Assembly: GCA_021776195.1 (NCBI GenBank) | Contig: JAJFGK010000050.1 | Location: 1 to 17,508 of the forward strand | Direction: 5' to 3' | Origin: Kiloniellaceae bacterium | Lineage (GTDB): Bacteria; Pseudomonadota; Alphaproteobacteria; Kiloniellales; Kiloniellaceae | Length of the DNA: 17,508 bases | Shown here: positions 14,585-17,508 of the stretch, one piece after another | Layout: each line of letters starts with the position of its first letter | Numbering within the stretch: position 1 is the stretch's first letter | The notes under the pieces: generated by a model | Database searches by the model: none | Seen by the model: the letters and a program-made list of their open reading frames with translations, nothing else | What the model was told of the DNA's origin: nothing | Made by a program: the position numbers and the translations under genes

Positions 14585-14627
14585 AGTCAAGAATATAGTT
14601 TGTTTTCAACCCAAGCCAGGAGGAACA
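14585..14627. promoter_or_regulatory. Divergent control region between regulator and integrase
   Basis: Forty-three bases separate the two divergent starts. It is AT-rich, with TATATT on the minus strand (14597-14592) and the overlapping TATAGT on the plus strand (14594-14599), so the two promoters would share or overlap their -10 regions and be mutually exclusive. The integrase site AGGAGG lies at 14619-14624. No clear -35 for either. Inference from motifs. Confidence 0.4.
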
Positions 14628-15785
14628 ATGGCCAAGATCAGAAAACGCATTCTGCCGTCGGGCGCGGTTTGCTGGCTGGTCGACTACAGGGACCAGAACA
14701 GCAAGCGTCGGGCAAAACAGTTCAAGACAAAGCGGGAAGCCGACAAGTGGCTTCACACCACGGCAATCGAAGTCGTCGAGGGCCGGCACGTGGCGGACAG
14801 CGACTCCGTGACTGTCAAGGCGGCCGTCGCCCGCTGGCTGTCATACATCGATGACGAGGGTCGGGGCGGACGCCTCGAGCCGACCACCACTTACTATTAC
14901 GAGACGCATTGCCGTCTGCATATCCTGGACGACGAGATCGGGATAGGCGGCATCAAGTTGAACCGCGTCACGCGCGTCGAAGTGAACGCCTTTCGCGACC
15001 GTCTGCTGTCCGCAAGGTCGGAGACGATGGCGCGCCGGGTGTTGTCGACCTTGTCGATGGTGATTGACCATGCCATCGACCATGGCCTTGCCGCGGTCAA
15101 CCACGTCAGGGGTATCAAGGTGCGTCGATCCAGCCGGACGAAAGAGCGACTGACAGTGCCCGAGCCGTCGGCAGTGAGGGAGATCATCGACAAGGCGGAT
15201 CAGCCGATGCGCCAGATCCTCATCATTGCGGCGTTCTGCGGCCTCCGCGCCTCGGAGATCTATGGCCTCCGCTGGGATGATGTTGACCTGGAAGAGACCG
15301 TCTTGAGGGTGCGCCAGCGGGCCGATTGCTACGGCACGATGGGCGAACCGAAGTCGGCGGCCGGTCTCCGCGACGTGCCGTTCGGCCCCTTTGTGGCCAA
15401 CACACTCCGTGAATGGAAACTGCAAACCGGGGGTAGGGGCCTGGTCTTCCAGAACGACAACGGCAACCCATTGCTGCACAGCAACGTCTCGTACCGTTGG
15501 TTCAAACCGCTGTTCTGGAAGCGCGACGTTGAGACCGGGAAGACAGTCTATGACGAGGCGACGGGCAAACCGGTGATGGCCGTCAAGGGCTTCCGGTTCC
15601 ACGATCTGCGGCATCTGGCGGTGTCGCTATGGATCCGCGAGGGCTTCGGGCCTAAATCGGTCATGGAGTTCGCCGGGCACAGTTCGGTTACCATGACCTT
15701 CGACCGCTACGGGCATATGTTCCCCGCGCCGGCCGATCATCACAAGGCCATGGGCAACATCGAGGCCTTCGTCATCGGCAAATAG
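14628..15785 (+). CDS. Tyrosine site-specific integrase (385 aa)
   Basis: Catalyses integration into and, with a directionality factor, excision from tRNA-His. All catalytic residues are visible: Arg207 (GLRASE), Lys242 (PKSAAG), His325/Arg328 (HDLRH), His351 (GHSS) and Tyr361 (DRYGHMF). The N-terminus (about 1-55) is the basic arm-binding domain (IRKRILPSGAVCWLVDYRD, then a KREADKW helix), followed by the SAM-like core-binding domain (about 60-160). Length is normal. AGGAGG four bases before the ATG gives strong translation. It ends 59 bp before attR. It is divergent from the MerR-like regulator, so the two are probably controlled from one region. Confidence 0.96.
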   Translation: MAKIRKRILPSGAVCWLVDYRDQNSKRRAKQFKTKREADKWLHTTAIEVVEGRHVADSDSVTVKAAVARWLSYIDDEGRGGRLEPTTTYYYETHCRLHILDDEIGIGGIKLNRVTRVEVNAFRDRLLSARSETMARRVLSTLSMVIDHAIDHGLAAVNHVRGIKVRRSSRTKERLTVPEPSAVREIIDKADQPMRQILIIAAFCGLRASEIYGLRWDDVDLEETVLRVRQRADCYGTMGEPKSAAGLRDVPFGPFVANTLREWKLQTGGRGLVFQNDNGNPLLHSNVSYRWFKPLFWKRDVETGKTVYDEATGKPVMAVKGFRFHDLRHLAVSLWIREGFGPKSVMEFAGHSSVTMTFDRYGHMFPAPADHHKAMGNIEAFVIGK

Positions 15786-15797
15786 GCGCGACAGCCA

Positions 15798-15824
15798 TGC
15801 AACACATTTAGGCAAGATGTTGAA
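15798..15824. promoter_or_regulatory. Candidate integrase arm-type sites, right side
   Basis: TGCAACA at 15798-15804 sits in the same context (CCATGCAACAC) as the inverted copy at 209-219, and a one-mismatch inverted copy (TGTTGAA) lies at 15818-15824. Both are between the integrase stop and attR. Together with the left copies they would flank the core on both sides in the circular form. Inferred from recurrence. Confidence 0.42.
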
Positions 15825-15844
15825 ATTCCTGAATTGCTAATGCC

Positions 15845-15889
15845 TTGTGGTACCAGGGGTCGGGGGTTCAAGTCCCCTCAGCCACCCCA
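15845..15889. repeat. attR: 45-bp tRNA-His 3' fragment
   Basis: Identical to 102-146: the anticodon loop, anticodon 3' stem, variable loop, T arm, acceptor 3' strand and CCA. The 5' half of the tRNA is missing, so this is a displaced, non-functional fragment marking the right end of the insert. The chromosome resumes at 15890, and the DUF2336 gene ends 33 bp further on, facing the tRNA gene. Confidence 0.93.
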
Positions 15890-15922
15890 GTTTCCCTTGT
15901 AAAGTGAAGATGATCGACGGAG

Positions 15923-16954
15923 TCAGCTGGCCCGGGCCGAGGCCTTGGCCGCGGCTTTTTTCTTGACCCGGCGTGGGGCGAGGCCGTTTTGGCTGCCTTT
16001 GAGAATGCGGTCGACCTGAAAGCGGATATCGCCCCACATGGCCTGGGGAATCTTGGCCTTGGCCAAGAGCTGGCCGAATTCGCGGGTCCGGCCTTCGCGC
16101 ACGATCAGCGAGGTTTCCGACAGGGACCGGCCGGCCTGCAACGCACAGGCGGCCTCGAAGAACCTGATGCCGTTGGCGCGCAGGGCCCAGACCAAGGTTG
16201 CCGGGAGCAGCTTTCCTTCCTCGCGCAGATCCCTCAGCAGGGCCATGAGATCGAGCGCCCCGGCGCTCTCCGAAAGCGTCAGGATCGACCGCAAGCGGGT
16301 TTCCTCGACCAGCGGCGTGTTGATGTCTTCCGGGAAGTCGTAGCGTTCCGTCAGGGCTTGGCGGGCCGCATCGCCGACCCGGGCCAGCAAGACCTGTGCG
16401 ATGGGCAGGGGCAGGTGGCCGCGCGCGGCCATGGCCTCGAAAAGGGTGGTTTCGCCATCGAAGTTGCGCACCAGATTGATCAGCGTGTCGGTACGCAGTT
16501 CGGCCGACTGGTTTTGGGCCAAGGTCAGGGCGACGGAGCTGTCGCCGCATTCGCTCAGCACGCAGGCGACGGCGGCCTGGAGATTGTCGCGCCGGGCAAT
16601 GGCGCCCTTGCTGGCCTGGGCGACCCGCCGCGCGATGTCGCACAGCTCTTCGGTGCTGAAGATTTCCGTGGTCTCGAGAAACGGCGCGGCGACGTCGCTC
16701 ACATCGTAGGCGATCGACAGGCCGATATCCTTGGGCAGGAAGGGGCTGTTGCGCACGCTGAGCGCCAATGCCTGGCGGACAAGCTGTGTCGCGTCCTTGG
16801 CGAGGCGGCGGGTGACTTCCTCGGCAATCTCGCGCTCTAGAGCCGGCAAGTCGGCGTTGAGTTGTTCGCCCAGCGTGGCAGCTATGGCGGCCCGTCGTTG
16901 CGGCGCCTTGTGGTGAAGAATTCTGTCGATATCGGCCGCTACCGAGAGTGTCAC
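15923..16954 (-). CDS. DUF2336 domain-containing protein (343 aa), chromosomal
   Basis: A soluble, all-helical protein with the layout I associate with DUF2336, a family found mainly in Alphaproteobacteria. Repeated HEAT-like helix pairs run through the whole length (e.g. ERALDREI-like segments in the first 80 residues, then FLETTEIFSTEELCDIAR around 91-108). The C-terminal tail is basic (KKKAAAKASARAS) and probably disordered. The molecular function of the family is unknown to me; no catalytic motif is seen. It starts with GTG at 16954 without a strong ribosome site, so the true start could lie slightly inside. It is outside the attachment repeat, hence host DNA, and is the best taxonomic clue in the window. 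Confidence 0.82.
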   Translation of the reverse strand: MTLSVAADIDRILHHKAPQRRAAIAATLGEQLNADLPALEREIAEEVTRRLAKDATQLVRQALALSVRNSPFLPKDIGLSIAYDVSDVAAPFLETTEIFSTEELCDIARRVAQASKGAIARRDNLQAAVACVLSECGDSSVALTLAQNQSAELRTDTLINLVRNFDGETTLFEAMAARGHLPLPIAQVLLARVGDAARQALTERYDFPEDINTPLVEETRLRSILTLSESAGALDLMALLRDLREEGKLLPATLVWALRANGIRFFEAACALQAGRSLSETSLIVREGRTREFGQLLAKAKIPQAMWGDIRFQVDRILKGSQNGLAPRRVKKKAAAKASARAS

Positions 16955-17353
16955 AGGTCAATTCCCAAGGCCTGACGCGGGGACTGCGCGAAGGGGGGTC
17001 CAGCGCCATGCTCCCGCAACTATGTTAGAAAAGTATCAACACCATGACGTTTCTTGTTTGAAGGGGAAACGAGGCCGATTCGGGCCGGAAGCAGGAAGCT
17101 TCCCCCGATTTTGTACGGGGAGGCAACCATTGCATATGAAAATTCATGTTTATATTATAAAGTGTTATATAATTTCTTTAATTTGATAAACCATAAAACG
17201 TTAGCTACCGTCATGTAATCCGGCTCTTCGGTGATTTGGTCTAGGATTCCGACGCAAACTTGTCTATATATTTTGCCTGGGGCATTGGAGCAGGAATGCT
17301 GCAACGCACAATAATCTTGAAATCTCCACTGAAATAGGCTTAAATCTGTCGTT
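16955..17353. other. AT-rich intergenic region with small tandem hairpins
   Basis: A 399-bp stretch between the DUF2336 start and the zinc-ribbon start, holding promoters for both. Three short stems can be drawn in a row: GGCC 17073-17076/17083-17086, GGAAGC 17087-17092 with GCTTCC 17098-17103, and CCCCG 17103-17107 with CGGGG 17116-17120. From about 17130 to 17353 the DNA is strikingly AT-rich for this genome. A 74-codon minus-strand frame (17155-17379) overlaps the zinc-ribbon start and is not convincing as a gene. No known RNA family recognised. Confidence 0.4.
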
Positions 17354-17508
17354 ATGAGCAGCAACGAAAAAAACACCAAACCGCAGTCCGACCGGGTTTA
17401 CGATGCAAAATCCCGCAAGTGCCTCAAGTGCCGTTCCGACTTTTGGAGCGAGTGGCCTGGGGAGCGAGTTTGCAAGGCGTGCAAGTCTACCAGCGCTTGG
17501 CGAGACGG
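17354..17508 (+). CDS. Small zinc-ribbon protein, truncated by the window edge
   Basis: ATG at 17354; 51 codons are visible and the frame runs off the end. After a polar N-terminus of about 20 residues comes RKCLKCRSDFWSEWPGERVC, then KACKSTSAWR, i.e. Cys23-x2-Cys26 and Cys40-x2-Cys43, a four-cysteine zinc ribbon. Very similar short proteins with C-x2-C...W-x-G-E-R-x-C-x2-C and a terminal S-x-A-W are common in Alphaproteobacteria and mostly uncharacterised (from memory). No clear ribosome site precedes the ATG. Function unknown; nucleic-acid binding is plausible. Chromosomal, unrelated to the insert. Confidence 0.75.
   Translation, partial: MSSNEKNTKPQSDRVYDAKSRKCLKCRSDFWSEWPGERVCKACKSTSAWRD

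Larger units (their letters stand above)
102..15889. mobile_element. Integrated phage-type element (compact prophage or satellite) in tRNA-His
   Basis: Seen: a perfect 45-bp direct repeat bounds the segment (102-146 and 15845-15889). A tyrosine integrase lies 59 bp inside the right copy. Between the repeats lie phage regulators, packaging and capsid genes, a tape measure and tail chaperones. The left repeat is part of an intact tRNA-His gene; the right one is only the 3' fragment of that gene, the usual footprint of integration into a tRNA 3' end. At about 15.8 kb the element is far shorter than a typical tailed temperate phage. It lacks recognisable tail tube, tail terminator, baseplate, fibre, lysis and DNA polymerase or helicase genes. 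The genes I recognise have no internal stops. It could be a deletion derivative, or a satellite that takes missing parts from a helper. The boundaries are firm; the lifestyle is inference. Confidence 0.93.

Noticed and set aside
15837..17009. Minus-strand open frame of 390 codons over the DUF2336 gene
   Set aside because: Shifted frame of the DUF2336 gene; Arg/Pro/Gly-rich shadow composition, and it runs through attR.
17155..17379. 74-codon minus-strand frame in the AT-rich region
   Set aside because: Overlaps the start of the convincing zinc-ribbon gene, has no ribosome site and sits in AT-rich non-coding-like DNA.

Overview
The window is GC-rich (roughly 60 percent or more over most of its length) and looks alphaproteobacterial, perhaps Rhodospirillales. 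The chromosomal gene to the right of the insert is a DUF2336-type protein, a family concentrated in that class, and the far right edge opens a small CxxC...CxxC zinc-ribbon gene of a type common there. Most of the window (about 102 to 15889) is one integrated phage-type element. It sits in a tRNA-His(GTG) gene: a perfect 45-bp copy of the tRNA 3' part is repeated at the far end, next to a tyrosine integrase.

Layout: (1) 1-146, chromosomal promoter region and tRNA-His, whose 3' part forms attL. (2) 147-1210, an AT-richer cargo segment holding the tRNA terminator, candidate integrase arm sites, a small coiled-coil-like protein and a three-helix membrane protein. (3) 1239-2644, a 218-aa internally duplicated protein of unknown function (minus), a palindromic operator candidate and a lone plus-strand HTH gene. 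(4) 2691-12573, a tightly packed minus-strand morphogenesis run. In transcription order it encodes a small possible TerS-like protein, a MuF-like minor head protein, terminase large subunit, portal, scaffold, major capsid protein, capsid cement-like protein, an HK97-gp10-like protein, tape measure and two tail-assembly-chaperone-like proteins. (5) 12741-14584, an early/regulatory run: MerR-like regulator, excisionase-type HTH protein, winged-HTH replication/regulatory protein, and a protein whose first third is encoded by an array of five GGAAC-N4-GTTCC palindromes. (6) 14628-15889, integrase, arm sites and attR. (7) 15890-17508, chromosome: the DUF2336 protein, an AT-rich spacer with small hairpins, and the start of the zinc-ribbon gene.

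How the genes fit together: the integrase and the minus-strand regulator are divergent across about 43 bp, which would be the decision point. From there the minus strand runs almost unbroken for 12 kb, and many junctions are 4-bp stop/start overlaps, so early and head genes may be transcribed together. The set is sufficient for DNA packaging and a scaffolded capsid, and it includes a tape measure with chaperones. I see no tail tube, tail terminator, baseplate, fibre, holin or endolysin, and no head protease. Because the recognisable genes are open and intact, the element may be a compact tail-borrowing satellite (analogous to capsid-forming PICIs) or a deletion-reduced prophage. The sequence alone does not decide between them. 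The most distinctive local signal is the phased palindrome array at 13096-13212, which stays open in all three minus-strand frames.
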